DNA of 64,000 nucleotides from Notolepis coatsorum (GCA_963971535.1 OZ020586.1:74010949-74074948), one strand, 5' to 3'. Numbered from the stretch's first letter, positions 32,901-38,834 are shown. Made by a program: numbers and translations. The notes: generated by a model from the sequence alone, not told the origin.

Positions 32901-34895
32901 CATTACTGCTGTGTCTCACAGGCACAGCTATCAGCCTTCTGCCATCGCTGCTGGTTGGTGTGAAATGCATTCCGTGATATTTGGCTGTCCTGAAGGATCC
33001 ATCTGTTGGATTCTCCAAACTCAGGAAAAGAAGGCTGCATTTCTCAGTTGCATTTGAAGGTGCTTTCGAAATGGGACACAATTAAAATACAGCCATTGAA
33101 GGATACAGCCCCTGAATTGAGACATAGGACATTCTCCCCCCTCCTCCTCCTCCATCATGCACCAGGTACTGGTGATACTGTATTTGCAATATTTTCCTCC
33201 ATTTCCCAGAATGCATCAGTTACTGGTGCGTTGTTTACGTAATTTAAGTTCCATCTCGTTCTTCTCTTCAAGTTCTCCCTCTCTTCTGTGAAGTTCTCCA
33301 GAGCTCACTTGGTGGCCAGCAATAGCAACCTCTCCCTTATCCCCACTCAACTCCAACACACACATCAGACCAAAATAAATCAAATCAAATGAAAAGGTGC
33401 AGCACCAGAGGGACTCTTTTGCCTAGAGGTCACTGTTTGGTGGCATTACGGATTCTAATGAAATTCACATGGTGAAAGAAGTAGCTTAAAGATGCTGTGA
33501 GTGGTATTTTCTTTTTTTATTAAAAGATGTGTTAAATAGCTCTACATTCTAATTTCTGACAGCCATCACTGTTATAGAGTGTTTGGTCAGTAACATGGGT
33601 CTCCCAGTCCCTCAGTTCTGCATTAAACATAAAATAAATGTTTTGGTATCCCTTCCCACCTTATCCAATCTTTATCCAATCAGGAGAGAAAACCCATACA
33701 TATCTTTACTTATTTCAAGATATCTTGCCAAGCCACATTTGCTTACTGCACTGGTCGATTATTTTACTTGTTTCAAGGACACATTTTCTTAAAAGTAGTT
33801 ATTTAATTTCTTATTTTTGTCAGACCATTTTTAATAGTGTGGAGTTCTCTCTCCTGATTGGATAAAGTGTTTACTGCAGAGCGGAGGGACTGGGAGACCC
33901 ATGTTACTGACCAAATACTCAGTGATGGCTGTCGGAATGTAGAGCTATTATTTTAACATGTACTGTAGACCACTTATACATTTTCTTTTTTTAACCTCTT
34001 AAGCTGTAGCCATTGTGGCTATTGTGTCTGTTACTATACTTGAGTAAATTGTAATGAACCAAAGCAGAATATAAATTATAATTTTAATTTTCATCTTTGA
34101 CGGTGAATAACACCATGCTAACATTGACCTCGTAAGAAACTCGTTCACTGAGCTCATTCAACACCTTCTTGAGATCAAGTTTAAAAAGATTCTAAGCAAA
34201 TGAATAAAGGGGAGATGATTTATGTTTTTTTTTGTAGATGCAATACTACATTTTGCCATCCGGAGACATGCAATTTGAAATATAATTTGAATATAGAAAA
34301 TCAGGCCTATAAATGACCTTATTATGGCCAAGTCATACATCTACTGTATGGATCGGGTTCAATCTGGATTTAATCATTTCCTCATGTGACTACTCACCTT
34401 TTTCCGATGCAATGCACAGAGAATTTACAGATTTCAGAGAAACGCATATTTAGCTAATAACACTTAAAATCATTGGTAAACAAACTGAAAATATACACGT
34501 TGACTGCTGTTTTGATAGGGTTAGGGTCTTTACTCTTGGCTACATTTGAAAAAGAAACACAACATGAATTAATACGGTCTGTATTGATTGATTTATGACG
34601 AGCGACAGTAGGGTCCCCCAATTAACAGCTTAACAGGTTAACTACACCAGTTCAGAGAAGACGCCTCTCTGTTTCCCAACAGGCTGAGTTCCCCAAGATG
34701 GAGACGAAGCCGTACCCAGACTGGGTGTTCGCCATCATAATTCTTCTCTCCGCGCTGCCTGTGGCTCCCATCCCACTGGTGGCACTCTACAGACTGGTCC
34801 GCCCTCTGGCTCGCGGGAGATCGGACGGTCCCACCGGCGACGATACCAGCCACAGTTCTTCTCACACCAACGAAGGCTATGTAGATGAAACATAG
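3064..34895 (+). CDS. slc6a18: SLC6-family Na+-dependent neutral amino acid transporter, SLC6A18-like; last 8 coding exons (5' part outside window)
   Basis: Spliced exons 3064-3174, 4590-4702, 6560-6688, 6924-7080, 7428-7632, 19850-20009, 24349-24511 and 34683-34895 join in one open frame of 417 codons including TAG. The product runs from TM5 to the C terminus of a LeuT-fold symporter: TM5 (about residues 1-25), unwound TM6 ([17 protein letters not shown]), TM7 (NDCERDT start), the extracellular loop with [17 protein letters not shown]8 (MFGNLEGV), TM9, TM10 (YIYGMNR), TM11 ([10 protein letters not shown]) and TM12, then a hydrophilic tail ending VDET. Human members are about 630 aa, so roughly the N-terminal third is upstream. 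[17 protein letters not shown], SASGxGLAF and MTGRRP fit SLC6A18 better than SLC6A19 or SLC6A20 as I remember them; the paralogue call is the weak point. The family imports neutral amino acids with Na+ and Cl- at the plasma membrane and usually partners collectrin or ACE2. Confidence 0.88.
3187..3254. mobile_element. Possible DNA-transposon terminus next to a (CA)n tract
   Basis: TAGGGGTGTAACTGTAACGG followed by alternating CGTAT/CGAACC text resembles the terminus of a common fish hAT-like element, from memory. I found no matching right end, so it may be a solo fragment. Confidence 0.35.
3255..3344. repeat. (CA)n microsatellite
   Basis: About 45 uninterrupted AC dinucleotides, followed by CT-rich text. 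Confidence 0.98.
3796..3830 (-). mobile_element. (AAATC)n LINE-type 3' tail
   Basis: Five-base tandem units directly after the ghost exon edge are typical of the 3' tail of an L2/CR1-like LINE in reverse orientation. The following ~250 bp has no recognisable coding. Confidence 0.45.
4079..4548 (-). mobile_element. Rex/CR1-like LINE 3' UTR fragment
   Basis: The stretch from TTTAATAGTTGTCATACAG through CTCCAGAGACTGT matches 27421-27720 closely, in the same orientation, and carries AAGTTC/AAGTTT short tandem tails. No coding frame survives. It lies inside the ghost copy of exon b. Confidence 0.7.
4590..4702 (+). CDS. slc6a18: slc6a18-like exon b (TM6)
   Basis: Starts at TGG after CCCTCAG (4583-4589), reading [17 protein letters not shown] second AG at 4612-4613 would start at VWLD, but it would remove eight residues that the family has at this place, so 4590 is preferred. 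Ends in phase 2 (GA) before GTAAGT at 4703. Confidence 0.87.
4703..6559 (+). other. Intron b-c, mostly unique AT-rich sequence
   Basis: No gene seen. It contains a perfect 16-bp palindrome GGGTCGGTACCGACCC at 4993-5008, preceded by TTAACC, which may mark a decayed TTAA-type element end. A short (TA)n lies at about 5630-5645, a decayed LINE 3' fragment at 6300-6430, and a TATGTATTTC-type repeat at 6425-6553 runs into the acceptor of the next exon. Confidence 0.6.
6560..6688 (+). CDS. slc6a18: slc6a18-like exon c (TM7)
   Basis: Reads (D)[15 protein letters not shown] to NNCLD; acceptor CCACCAG ends at 6559, donor GTGCGT at 6689. The split Asp codon GA/T and split Ser codon AG/C fit both neighbours. 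Confidence 0.9.
6719..6822. mobile_element. Nested TTAA-flanked palindrome (piggyBac-like miniature foldback)
   Basis: An outer inverted repeat TTAACCCTTTCACTGCC... is mirrored by ...GGCAGTGAAAGGGTTAA. Exactly at its centre TTAA sits a second inverted repeat, TTAACCCTTTACTA / TAGTAAAGGGTTAA (6749-6792), around a 16-bp loop. TTAA flanks and CCCTTT ends are piggyBac-like. It occupies nearly half of a 235-bp intron. Confidence 0.85.
6924..7080 (+). CDS. slc6a18: slc6a18-like exon d (extracellular loop)
   Basis: Reads (S)[13 protein letters not shown] to CDLQTFLGQ; acceptor CTCAACAG ends at 6923, donor GTAATT at 7081, ends phase 0. NTT of YYNTTHYDE is a possible N-glycosylation sequon in the extracellular loop. 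Confidence 0.9.
7428..7632 (+). CDS. slc6a18: slc6a18-like exon e (TM8 region)
   Basis: Reads [15 protein letters not shown] to PKELFT; the acceptor is CCCCCAG after an (ATC)n run. The donor G/GTACCT at 7633 is also the first unit of a 33-bp tandem array. Ends phase 1. Confidence 0.9.
7633..8280 (+). repeat. 33-bp minisatellite starting at the exon-e splice donor
   Basis: About 20 units, most beginning GTACCTGCAAC and ending TTATTCCTATCCCAG. Each junction CAG/GTACCT looks like both the real donor and a pyrimidine-rich acceptor. A variant unit with CTGATTCTTATAGGTAAC recurs at four places. Open frames on both strands here come from the period being a multiple of three. Confidence 0.95.
8288..8310 (-). 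mobile_element. LINE 3' tail, left piece, split by the hAT element
   Basis: (GATTA)-type tail text TTAGATTAGATTGGATTAGA continues across the hAT element with TTCAAATGTATCGCCATCGT at 18436, so both pieces are one LINE 3' end in reverse orientation. Confidence 0.55.
8846..8966 (+). repeat. G-rich tract with G-quadruplex potential
   Basis: Runs of GGGG to about 22 G in a row, flanked by two copies of ACTGTACATTGGAGG. Many GGG runs with short loops lie on the plus strand, inside the LINE 3' UTR. Confidence 0.7.
9075..9710 (-). pseudogene. C-terminal fragment of LINE ORF2 (post-RT region)
   Basis: 211 residues with YLGSILEA, a Q-N-K-L-V-R-L-L segment, [16 protein letters not shown] and [11 protein letters not shown], a pattern known from the region after the RT domain in Jockey/CR1/L2-type LINEs. 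It is 5'-truncated, lacks the RT catalytic motifs and endonuclease, and cannot act alone. Confidence 0.8.
10005..11437 (+). repeat. 5' LTR of the Bel/Pao element
   Basis: 1433 bp, TG...CA ends, with TATATATA at 10317-10324 as a candidate TATA box and AATAAA at 11263-11268 as a candidate poly(A) signal. Compared with the 3' LTR it has an extra 12 bp near 10830 and a C-run four bases shorter near 11000. Confidence 0.93.
11438..11460 (+). promoter_or_regulatory. Likely primer-binding site
   Basis: Directly after the LTR, TTGGTCCTTCGAGCCGGAT contains TGG, complementary to a tRNA CCA end, and has the look of a tRNA 3'-arm complement. The tRNA is not identified. Confidence 0.7.
11506..12279 (+). 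CDS. Bel/Pao ORF1: Gag N-terminal region, acidic and coiled-coil
   Basis: 257 codons from ATG at 11506 to TGA at 12277-12279. The frame is open from 11482 but has no earlier ATG. The N terminus is Pro/Arg-rich ([10 protein letters not shown]), the middle is acidic, and residues about 150-230 are a Glu/Arg/Gln-rich heptad-like coiled coil ([16 protein letters not shown]). The end is basic. It overlaps the next frame by 20 nt, and that frame is +1 relative to this one. Bel/Pao elements usually have one Gag-Pol frame, so this is either a programmed shift or a mutation. Confidence 0.75.
   Translation: MMNTPRNDPPNQRPQRERRLPQYLEAYAVSQQPSLLLTVNAVKLESKSMSNPNAQTTPTIEAPTGSNVTDQVHGGDQWEPDMTSHPASTEEVVPDESREEYNATERELGTEEDGESTVEIELQGSARSTPREGSPIQPPSPSEAERTLQQAFLVSLKASTERDRLQGERDRLQLQQRSEEEHIRLEIRRIQMEENVARDRADSQRAAAGALRDAERDRQQAQLIEQLIRRTTPSPSARGSRNSSRHTSRAVKPSKQP
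12260..16816 (+). CDS. Bel/Pao ORF2: Gag C-terminal region, protease, reverse transcriptase, RNase H; integrase core absent
   Basis: Open from 12260 to TGA at 16814-16816, with no ATG near its start. Counting codons from 12374, it shows zinc knuckles (CPYC...C at 341-354, CFRC...C at 374-387, and a third), aspartic protease LDDGSE (D458), RT with [11 protein letters not shown] and the catalytic YVDN box (876-879), RNase H VFSDAS (D1067) and WSDSTT, and a C-terminal domain with LADKFW, TRQKW and TYTRPVARL. After RVGGRLRRA (about 1344) the text jumps to [15 protein letters not shown]. In relatives these two motifs are separated by the HHCC zinc finger and the integrase core. The frame is otherwise intact. 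Confidence 0.88.
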   Translation, partial: SRVNNPELDQQTRSIPPTDHLPPPVQARPSNREGAAYPVERLNQRLQALDDLTEDEEEEEENHARRQHSTLPDQEVRYSPGYTPAELRYRPPTLYTGEHDARPAPRNSTWTSGPWYTAGTSPYQGAGGDSPRRPLPQRSPMYPQSASYIGTPMVPDFTQENRAQYTELRMCLETMLVDVLDERHKYAILLQHLKVPRAHNIALAYATSTTPYTAALVALDQRYGRIWDYVIQEIRHIDRLPPAIDNRALDDLSIRVQSLVGMLGAQREKGKYELYANSNVERILEKLPPARQERFRRQRDHRDPNGPEPNLLDLADFLAREVSSLRLDTFGRSTPGSREGTRRLNDGRRSVTVMHQSESVPSSRSHSTPSRTEKWKIVCPYCEKEHWLAQCDSFPKLNAEEAGQWIKSNKRCFRCARSHMAAECRLKKRCTKCDGAHLDILHDSNRRRPSPAPSSRKASVMYIDPASSSGARVLLKVVRVTLSYQNKVLDTYGVLDDGSEKTLLLASAAAQLGLRGSETQMTIRTIRRDLKTIKGENVSFSIAASGQPERRYQIADAFTSQEIGLSRYTYPVAKLMEKYAHLRKLPIPLIDNAMPTLLIGSDHADLIVPIDRVHTGPRGCPAAVETRLGWTLQGPLAKSLNRSTATRCLHSRVTEGETALLQHVERLWTLEQMPFKNGKKDIRSKDDIYAIHLLETGTKRVPVNGVLRYATPLLRREGMPTFHAKTDATERYLLNTERRLAKNPAQESVYRAEIEKLITAGHVTKMDIKEADQTTESWYVPHHKVHHNGKDRIVFNCSYQIGSQNLNKELLPGPTLGPSLLGVLLRFRQEKVAISGDIKGMFLQVRLVEADKPLLRFLWREKPGDEHPAIYQWEVLPFGTTCSPCCATFALQKHVAEDPAADEEVRHSVKNSFYVDNCLQSLSTQEEAEALLIKLRASLIKGGFDLRQWASSDPQVLRSLSSEDKAASSETWMATIPGEAQEMTLGLVWRFKTDSLHYRHKPLTTEQGRPAAAPTTRRSVYTTLARQYDPLGCILPYTTRAKMIVRALWDKDQGWDDPIPAQLASTWREWEMELHSLPGVNMRRSYFPPTVRPETCKMDLHVFSDASEVAYGSVAYLRAQDQGGEIYTAFVLARSRIAPRKQQSIPRLELCAALAGAHLATLIQRELTIPVSRTILWSDSTTVPAWIKSDSCKYKVFVGVRVTEIQDLTEELTGETEWRYVDTKQNPADVITRGMPLDDLTRRNVYSDGPAFLRLPEGQWPMPIPREASPEEVEIKKSVFCGLSTVASTDPNINDCTSIESAQQRTFLRYHPECKSPADMSAANYEEAELLLLQRAQRDSFPDELACLQGGKPVPSDSRLIHLAPESDAHTLIRVGGRLRRAPNTLLMGRLDPALPQTMYRPEEANGRRMWRYSQVLADKFWNSFLLHYLPSLQTRQKWVKERDNLTEGTVVMIIDQSLPRAMWPAGRVSKVITGADGKVRAAEVLAQGRTYTRPVARLIELPRLPDTIDDDHDPTTL
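16911..16925 (+). other. Polypurine tract of the Bel/Pao element
   Basis: CAGGGGGTGGC directly before the 3' LTR is the expected second-strand priming site, although the purine run is short. Confidence 0.55.
16926..18350 (+). repeat. 3' LTR of the Bel/Pao element
   Basis: 1425 bp, nearly identical to the 5' LTR; it lacks GCTCTGCAAGAC and has a 15-base rather than 11-base C-run. AATAAA is at 18176-18181. Short ORFs shared by both LTRs look incidental. Confidence 0.93.
18435..18968 (-). mobile_element. LINE 3' UTR, right piece, plus unassigned intron
   Basis: TTCAAATGTATCGCCATCGT...CAGTGCAGCGAAAAG continues the LINE tail of 8288-8310. The rest, to 18968, is rich in TACAG and TATAT and has no coding frame I can support. 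Confidence 0.5.
18969..19409. mobile_element. TTAA-flanked MITE
   Basis: Termini TTAAAGGGGAACTATTTTA and TAAGATAGTTCCCCTTTAA form an inverted repeat with TTAA at each end. The interior (CTATTTGGGCACTTTTACAC, GTGAGTCTATGGAACACC) recurs at 27990-28060 and 44230-44290. Confidence 0.8.
19412..19590 (+). repeat. Dispersed repeat, inverted relative copy at 33275-33450
   Basis: GTGACCTCTAGGCAAAAG, TTTTGGTCTGA and GGGTTGGAGTTGA occur here and, as reverse complement, at 33275-33450. A third short match is at 32660-32710. Family not recognised. Confidence 0.65.
19850..20009 (+). CDS. slc6a18: slc6a18-like exon f (TM9-TM10)
   Basis: Reads (A)[15 protein letters not shown] to YIYGMN(R). Acceptor (CT)n...GTGTCAG ends at 19849. 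The donor is GTAGCA at 20010, weak at +4 to +6. Phases 1 in and 2 out join cleanly. Confidence 0.9.
20143..20600 (+). mobile_element. tRNA-derived SINE
   Basis: Head GTGGCTGGATAGCGCAGTGG (box A) and GGGATCGAATCC (box B), then a body with ATTGGCAGTGTTAG and an A-rich tail at 20570-20610. The body motif is shared with the SINEs at 47035 and 49663. Confidence 0.75.
20706..20869. mobile_element. TTAA-type MITE left end, split by a hAT element
   Basis: TTAAAGGGGAACTACGCCCA and the following 150 bp match 48195-48350. It is interrupted by the hAT insertion at 20870. The right end is not clear. Confidence 0.55.
20870..21697. mobile_element. hAT-type element with nested SINE
   Basis: Ends CAGTGGTTCCCAAAGT and AAGTTTGGGAACCCCTG are inverted. 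Flanking 8-mers CCATAGAC (20862-20869) and CCATAGAT (21698-21705) differ by one base. The interior has A/T homopolymers at 20940-20990 and no transposase frame. Confidence 0.85.
21156..21402 (+). mobile_element. tRNA-derived SINE with 15-bp target duplication
   Basis: The duplication AAATAACAGATTATG is at 21141-21155 and 21403-21417. The head has CCAGTAGCTCACCACG and GCGTTCGAATCCC (box B), and a poly(A) tail ends at 21404. It is inserted in the hAT element. Confidence 0.88.
21778..22200 (-). mobile_element. Rex/CR1-like LINE 3' end
   Basis: (CAGATT)n tail at 21786 and, on the minus strand to 22197, coding text [18 protein letters not shown] followed by [13 protein letters not shown], which is the extreme C terminus of ORF2. 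Confidence 0.7.
22210..22580 (-). mobile_element. tRNA-derived SINE (reverse orientation)
   Basis: On the minus strand GGTGGTGTAGTGGTTAACAC (box A) and GGGTTTGATTCC (box B) begin near 22578. The 3' side ends in an AGAAGTAG tail at 22215, after a short (CA)n. Confidence 0.7.
22600..24110 (-). mobile_element. 5'-truncated L1 retrotransposon with duplicated 3' UTR segment
   Basis: Minus-strand ORF2 C terminus plus 3' UTR. Two copies of a 3' UTR segment (22657-22860 and 23030-23240) share TATTCAGCACAAAATCAA, AGAGACAGCTATGCTTGGGG and CCAGAATATACTACATGT. The element ends near 22600 in T-rich text. Confidence 0.75.
23324..24110 (-). pseudogene. L1 ORF2 C-terminal fragment, frameshifted
   Basis: The end at 23324-23818 carries the L1 C-terminal Cys-rich motif [20 protein letters not shown] and [16 protein letters not shown]. 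The part before it continues in another frame at 23846-24110 ([14 protein letters not shown]...). RT and endonuclease domains are missing. Confidence 0.8.
24108..24345 (+). repeat. Minisatellite abutting the exon-g acceptor
   Basis: Units of TTTGTGATTGGTTGTTTGGC-like text repeat with variable length and run up to CACGCCAG at 24341-24348, so the T-rich tract of this acceptor is made of repeat. Confidence 0.9.
24349..24511 (+). CDS. slc6a18: slc6a18-like exon g (TM11)
   Basis: Reads (R)[17 protein letters not shown] to YPAWNPDY; acceptor CACGCCAG, donor GTAGGT at 24512, ends phase 0. Confidence 0.9.
25240..25357 (+). mobile_element. LINE 3' end with (GACTT)n tail
   Basis: GCATTTCATTGTATACCTGT...GTGACAATTAAAACTCTTGA then (CTTGA)n. 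Its reverse complement matches the element starting at 30525. Confidence 0.65.
25411..27300 (+). repeat. 30-bp tandem array, about 63 copies
   Basis: The unit starts ATTCAGTAATACAG and ends CCCAGTGGGGCTCT. Point variants (AATAAT, GCTC, GTAGGG, AGAGCC) are distributed in blocks. Three units lack the same 8 bp (26431, 27175, 27258). In 25441-25620 units with CAATAAT and CAGTAAT alternate, giving a 60-bp higher-order period. Long open frames on both strands are period artefacts. Confidence 0.97.
28563..28915. repeat. Large GC-rich imperfect inverted repeat
   Basis: Left arm about 28563-28712 (CTATTGTGCTAACAACA...GGACGCGACAACGGCGGC) and right arm about 28765-28915 are reverse complements with scattered mismatches around a ~50-bp loop. 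Confidence 0.8.
29036..29400. repeat. 65-bp tandem repeat flanked by inverted arms
   Basis: GTTAGCTTGCAGAGGCT...GACAAGCTGTGTAGCCAGC repeats about three times at 29145-29295. The arms GCATTCAGCCTGCTGGCTACC (29054) and its reverse complement (29290 and 29336) flank it. Confidence 0.8.
29785..30424 (-). pseudogene. Rex1/CR1-like LINE ORF2 C-terminal part
   Basis: Minus-strand frame with [28 protein letters not shown], the [14 protein letters not shown] region and [13 protein letters not shown], diagnostic of the end of RT and the post-RT region in fish Rex1-type LINEs. The frame then runs into the TTAA element. The catalytic RT boxes are missing. Confidence 0.82.
30791..31277 (-). mobile_element. 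tRNA-derived SINE, copy 2, with 15-bp target duplication
   Basis: CTATACAATATACAG is at 30776-30790 and 31278-31292. The head (minus strand) GGGCGGCTACGTGGCGTAGTG is at the high-coordinate end and the T-rich tail at 30791. About 95% like the copy at 2178-2628 by eye. Confidence 0.92.
31299..31815. mobile_element. MITE with TACCGTACTTTTCG inverted ends
   Basis: TACCGTACTTTTCGCACTAT at the left and CGAAAAGTACGGTA at the right. Internal repeats TATAAGCCGCA occur five or more times. The family is known from many vertebrates, from memory. The target duplication is unclear. Confidence 0.8.
32236..32745 (+). other. Intron sequence with no recognised gene
   Basis: It has an inverted pair ATCTGGTTATA / TATAACCAGAT at 32418-32475 and a short match to the 19412 repeat near 32660-32710. 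Nothing coding. Confidence 0.5.
32746..33126. mobile_element. MITE with TGTCTCAATTCAGGGG inverted ends
   Basis: GTGTCTCAATTCAGGGGTTG at the left and CAGCCCCTGAATTGAGACATA at the right are reverse complements over about 25 bp. Superfamily not decided. Confidence 0.75.
33275..33450 (-). repeat. Dispersed repeat, reverse copy of 19412-19590
   Basis: The reverse complement matches in order: AGTGACCTCTAGGCAAAAG, TTTTGGTCTGA, GTTGGAGTTGA, GGGGATAAGG and GCTGGCCAC. Confidence 0.65.
33530..33965. mobile_element. Foldback/MITE-like inverted repeat
   Basis: The left arm about 33530-33640 (TAGCTCTACATTC, GACAGCCATCACTG, TTTGGTCAGTAACATGGG, TCTCCCAGTCCCTC) is mirrored at 33850-33960. An inner pair TTATCCAATCAGGAGAGAA / TCTCTCCTGATTGGATAAA continues the arms. 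Confidence 0.8.
33966..34682 (+). other. Intron before the last transporter exon
   Basis: AT-rich and unique by eye; no repeat or gene recognised. It ends in TTTCCCAACAG, the acceptor of the last exon. Confidence 0.5.
34683..34895 (+). CDS. slc6a18: slc6a18-like last coding exon (TM12 and C-terminal tail)
   Basis: [19 protein letters not shown], a hydrophobic TM12, [13 protein letters not shown] and a Ser/His/Asp-rich tail ending YVDET before TAG at 34893-34895. Acceptor TTTCCCAACAG. The tail is unlike that of human SLC6A18/19. Confidence 0.9.
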   Translation, partial: AEFPKMETKPYPDWVFAIIILLSALPVAPIPLVALYRLVRPLARGRSDGPTGDDTSHSSSHTNEGYVDET

Positions 34896-36231
34896 TTCGG
34901 GTGACGGCAGAGCATGTGAGCGGAGTGGGGGGTGAAGAACGCATCTGCCACTCAAACCACTCAAATGGTCCAACTTCCAGTGTTGTAGTACTCAAGTCCT
35001 GGACTGATTTTCAGGACTTGTGACTCGACTTGGACTTGAGCACTGATGACTCGGACTTGGACTTGTAGCAGAGTGGCCTATTGGCACTGCCCCTTTAAGA
35101 CAGGCAGTCTAATTGCCATATAGGCTCAGCTGAGTTGATTGCAGGGAGTGAAGCAGAGCAAGTGGAGCAGAGCAAGGAAGCAGAGCAGGAGAGAGGAGTG
35201 AAGTGAGAGCAAGGGAAATACAGCGACGAAAACAAGTTAAGAAGACTCATCATGTATCCTGAGGCACACAACATGGCCGATCAAAGAGAGTATCACCTGT
35301 AAAGAGAGGACACCAATGCTGGCAAGTTAACTCCTTCCATGAACTGTCTCTTCAAACCCCCAACTATCCCGGACTTGACCAGCTTGTTTTAAATAAATAA
35401 ATTACTCAAGATCTCCAGTGTCCCTGTTCTCCCAGCTTCTCCCTACAAATCTCCAAGCTCTCCTCAGCCACCACTTCAGCAGTTCAGCCTACCCCAGCCT
35501 GCTACCACACACACACACACACACACACAAATAAGTGGCCCAGATTTGATGTTTAGGTGATATAAAATGCTTCCGAGTAAGTCAAATAAAATTACATGAT
35601 GTACCGTCGCCCGGGAGATCAAAAGTTTGCTCCATTCACATGCTCTGGGTGACATCCTTTCCCGATCGATAAAACATTTCACAGTTGGAGGGCATTTTTA
35701 AAAATGTATTTAAACTTATTTAAACTGGTTGGCCCTCTCTTGCAGAGAGGTGTGATAAACATTGGCATTTGTTTATTTCCAAAGCTCTTATTGGTCAGCA
35801 ATCTCTTTACATTACAATGGTGCTGGATTGGAACTCTGGTGATTTGCTCATGCTTAATGTTCCCTGAGCTTGTTCTAATCTTGGAAAGACTGCCTTCTCC
35901 TTTAGTGCTACATACACTCTCTGAATACCCTTCGATGCACTTTAAAGATTGATATTCTTCCAACCTTTGGACAATTCAAAGCTTTGATCATTAACCACTG
36001 TACTTCATTTTCGTAATTATTTTAATTGTATTTAATAATATGTGTTTTTATTTAATTTTATCTTGTTTTTATCGTGTTGTGATTACATGTTTTTATCTTA
36101 TTTTTATCTTGTTTCTATTGTGTTGTGATTACATGTTTTTATCTTTGTTTTATCTTTACGTCATCTTATATTTTTAAATTGTATGTACTCAACGTCACTG
36201 TAAATTAGGGAAATCAGTGTCCTTTCGAGTT
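34896..36231 (+). other. Downstream flank / probable 3' UTR of the transporter
   Basis: No gene. CAGTGTTGTAGTACTCAAG at 34978-35060 looks like the end of a common fish MITE whose opposite end type is at 53090-53247. Candidate AATAAA motifs lie near 35390-35400. A short (CA)n is at 35500-35528. The poly(A) site cannot be fixed. Confidence 0.45.
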
Positions 36232-36234
36232 TAA

Positions 36235-36322
<88 letters not shown>

Positions 36323-37230
36323 TATTTATATAGCACTTTTCATACAGAAGTTGCAGTTCAAAGTGCTTCACAACAGTAAAAAATACAGGCATAAGCGAGC
36401 ATGAAAAAGAGAGGTAAATCACAGTGTTTCACATTAGGATCTAGCATCCCAATAGGTTCTCTGTTTACAGTTTCATTCAGTAATACAAATAATAAAAATT
36501 GTTTAAAATGATTTGGTTAAAAAATAGTCTAAAAATTATAAAATAGAACAGACATACAACAGGGTATTTAACATACAACAGAGCAGTGCATCAGTAAGAA
36601 GTAAAAAGTGTGATAAAATAGTTAAATTTTTAATTATAAAATGGAGCAGACATACAACAAGGTATTTAACAAAATAGTTCAATTTTGGATTACAACAGAG
36701 CAGTGCTCTTCATTGTAGTAATATTCAATATTCAAGGGGCTTTCACAATTATTACATTTGGTAGTAATAATGGCACACGGTCTTAAATTCATATCAGCAG
36801 GGCCGGGGGTGAGGGGGGTGGGGGCGAGTGCAGCACACTTGAGAGTGAGAGTGGGGGGGGGGGGGGTGAGGACGACCTCGACAGTCTGGGGAGTGGAGAT
36901 GTGAGTTGTCTCGGTCAGAGAGGAGGGAGGAGATAGCGAGATAAAATTTGCATAGAATCGACACATGAGTTTGATAGGAATTTTCATTTAAATGCCTGAG
37001 CAAAGAAGTAGGTTTTAAGCTGTCTTTTGAAGATATCTAGTGAGTTTGCTTCTCTGATGTTTTGGAGTAGTTTATTCCATAGTTTTGGGGCATAGTTGAT
37101 AAAGGCTGCATTACCAATCCTTTTTTTTTACTGTTTCTGGGAGCCTCTAGTAGTCCAGCAGTTGATGATCGCAGTGTTCTTGCTGGCCTGTAATTTATTA
37201 GAGTGTTGGTGATGTAGCTAGGTCCCTTCA
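36232..37230 (-). mobile_element. L2-like LINE 3' end with (AAT)n tail
   Basis: (AAT)n at 36235-36320, then AGCACTTTTCATACAGAAG and, on the minus strand at 37000-37130, the ORF2 end NYAPKLWNKLLQNI followed by LDIFKRQLKTYF. A G-run is at 36850-36866. Confidence 0.78.
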
Positions 37231-38830
37231 TATAGGTTGAATGAATGAATAATCAAGGTTTCTGCTGGGCTTGTGGCACCATCAGAGTCTGGGTCAGGTA
37301 TGTGTCTTTCTCATAGCAGATTATGCTATATCCTTTAGTCGAAGTTCTAGCACCTTCAGCCTTCTGTCAACACGTAATACAAATACTTAAAGGGGAATTC
37401 CAGGATTTTAAAACCTGGACCCTATTTTTCCATCAAGTGGGGTCTCAATTAATAAAAATTGTAATTGGTCCAGGGTTGAAGGAGAAATATTTGTTGACCA
37501 GCCAACAGAGCATGCTATAGAGCTGCTGGTTGCAGCTAACAAGTACCAGAATTGATGCACGTCCTGAAGCGGCTAGTGTTTCTGTACAAGAACCAATGAG
37601 ATTGGTTGAGTAAAGCATCCCCACTGCTACTGACACTGTGCCAATGGCAACACAGTGTGCCATAGACCTGTCTGCTGTATACGTCAGACTCTGTGTTGGT
37701 GCGCTTCAAGGGGGCAAAAGGAACGTAATCCTGGTCAGAACAACGTGGGCAGACTACAATATATTTGCATTTGTTAACCATGATGCTAGCAATCTAAACA
37801 ATCGATCCATGCCAAAGCTAGATATTGTAGTCGCTAGAATTCAGAGTGTTGAAATAAAGAGTCAAACTGAGGCTGATAGTCGATCAAAAGTAAAAGTATA
37901 GGTGTATTACAAGTCTACTGCAGTAAAGAGCACATCAATATCACAGAGTACACAGAGGCAGTCTGTCTGTCCAAAGAGATGCTGCCCACAGATCAGAATA
38001 CAAGACGCTTTATACCCTATTCTCCCACATGCATATACCAGGTGCACGTGAAAATGTACTGAACAGAGTGGCCTTCACCTTTGACAAATGGAGTGGGATG
38101 AAACAAACATGGAGCAAGATGTACTAAGCAATGCCATCATTACTTAACCCTGCAGACATGACAGGTAGTGAAGCTTGTATCTTTCAATGCTGTCTGTTGA
38201 CTAGGCCTGGAGACAGAGAATTCTGTCATTTAAGGATGACCAATCATAAATTGAAGGAAAGGGTAAGAGAAATGAAATTGGCTATTACAATATGTAAAAG
38301 GTGAAAGACTCACACTCACAGCCATGCATTACTGCCATTTAGTGGAAAGAGAGATAGGAATCAGTGACCTCTTTAAATAATAAATCAAAGCCTCTAGGTG
38401 GCAGTATATACATGATAACAGTTTATTTCCCCCACAAAATTTTAGTAGAAGATCATGTGACTCAAATATTGGGTTGAGGAACAGGATTGCACACTATATA
38501 TATATATCTCTATGAGAATAACTAAAGAGTATAGAGTATAGGAAGGGATCAGCTGAATGTCACTCTTTAAAATGTCAATACGTTTCTAAGACTCTAAACA
38601 TTGCAAATGAGTTCCTCAATCAAATAAGCCGCCTTTACTTTTGTTGGTATAAGCAATTTTATGTCCCACTCCATTAATTTCCGAGCTCTCAGGTCTGCAA
38701 ATTATACCAGAGCTAGTAATGCAAGTATGTGTGGCAGGAATGTAATGACAATGAGCATGTGCTCAGCAAGTATCCCTGGATATTGTTGAATGATCAGCAT
38801 CCAATGCCTAGAGACTCATGTTTGAGCCGA
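37231..38830 (+). other. Intergenic sequence without recognised gene
   Basis: One TTAAAGGGGAATTCC at 37388 looks like the end of a TTAA-type MITE; its partner was not found. A (TA)n is near 38500. Nothing coding. Confidence 0.45.
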
Positions 38831-38834
38831 CACC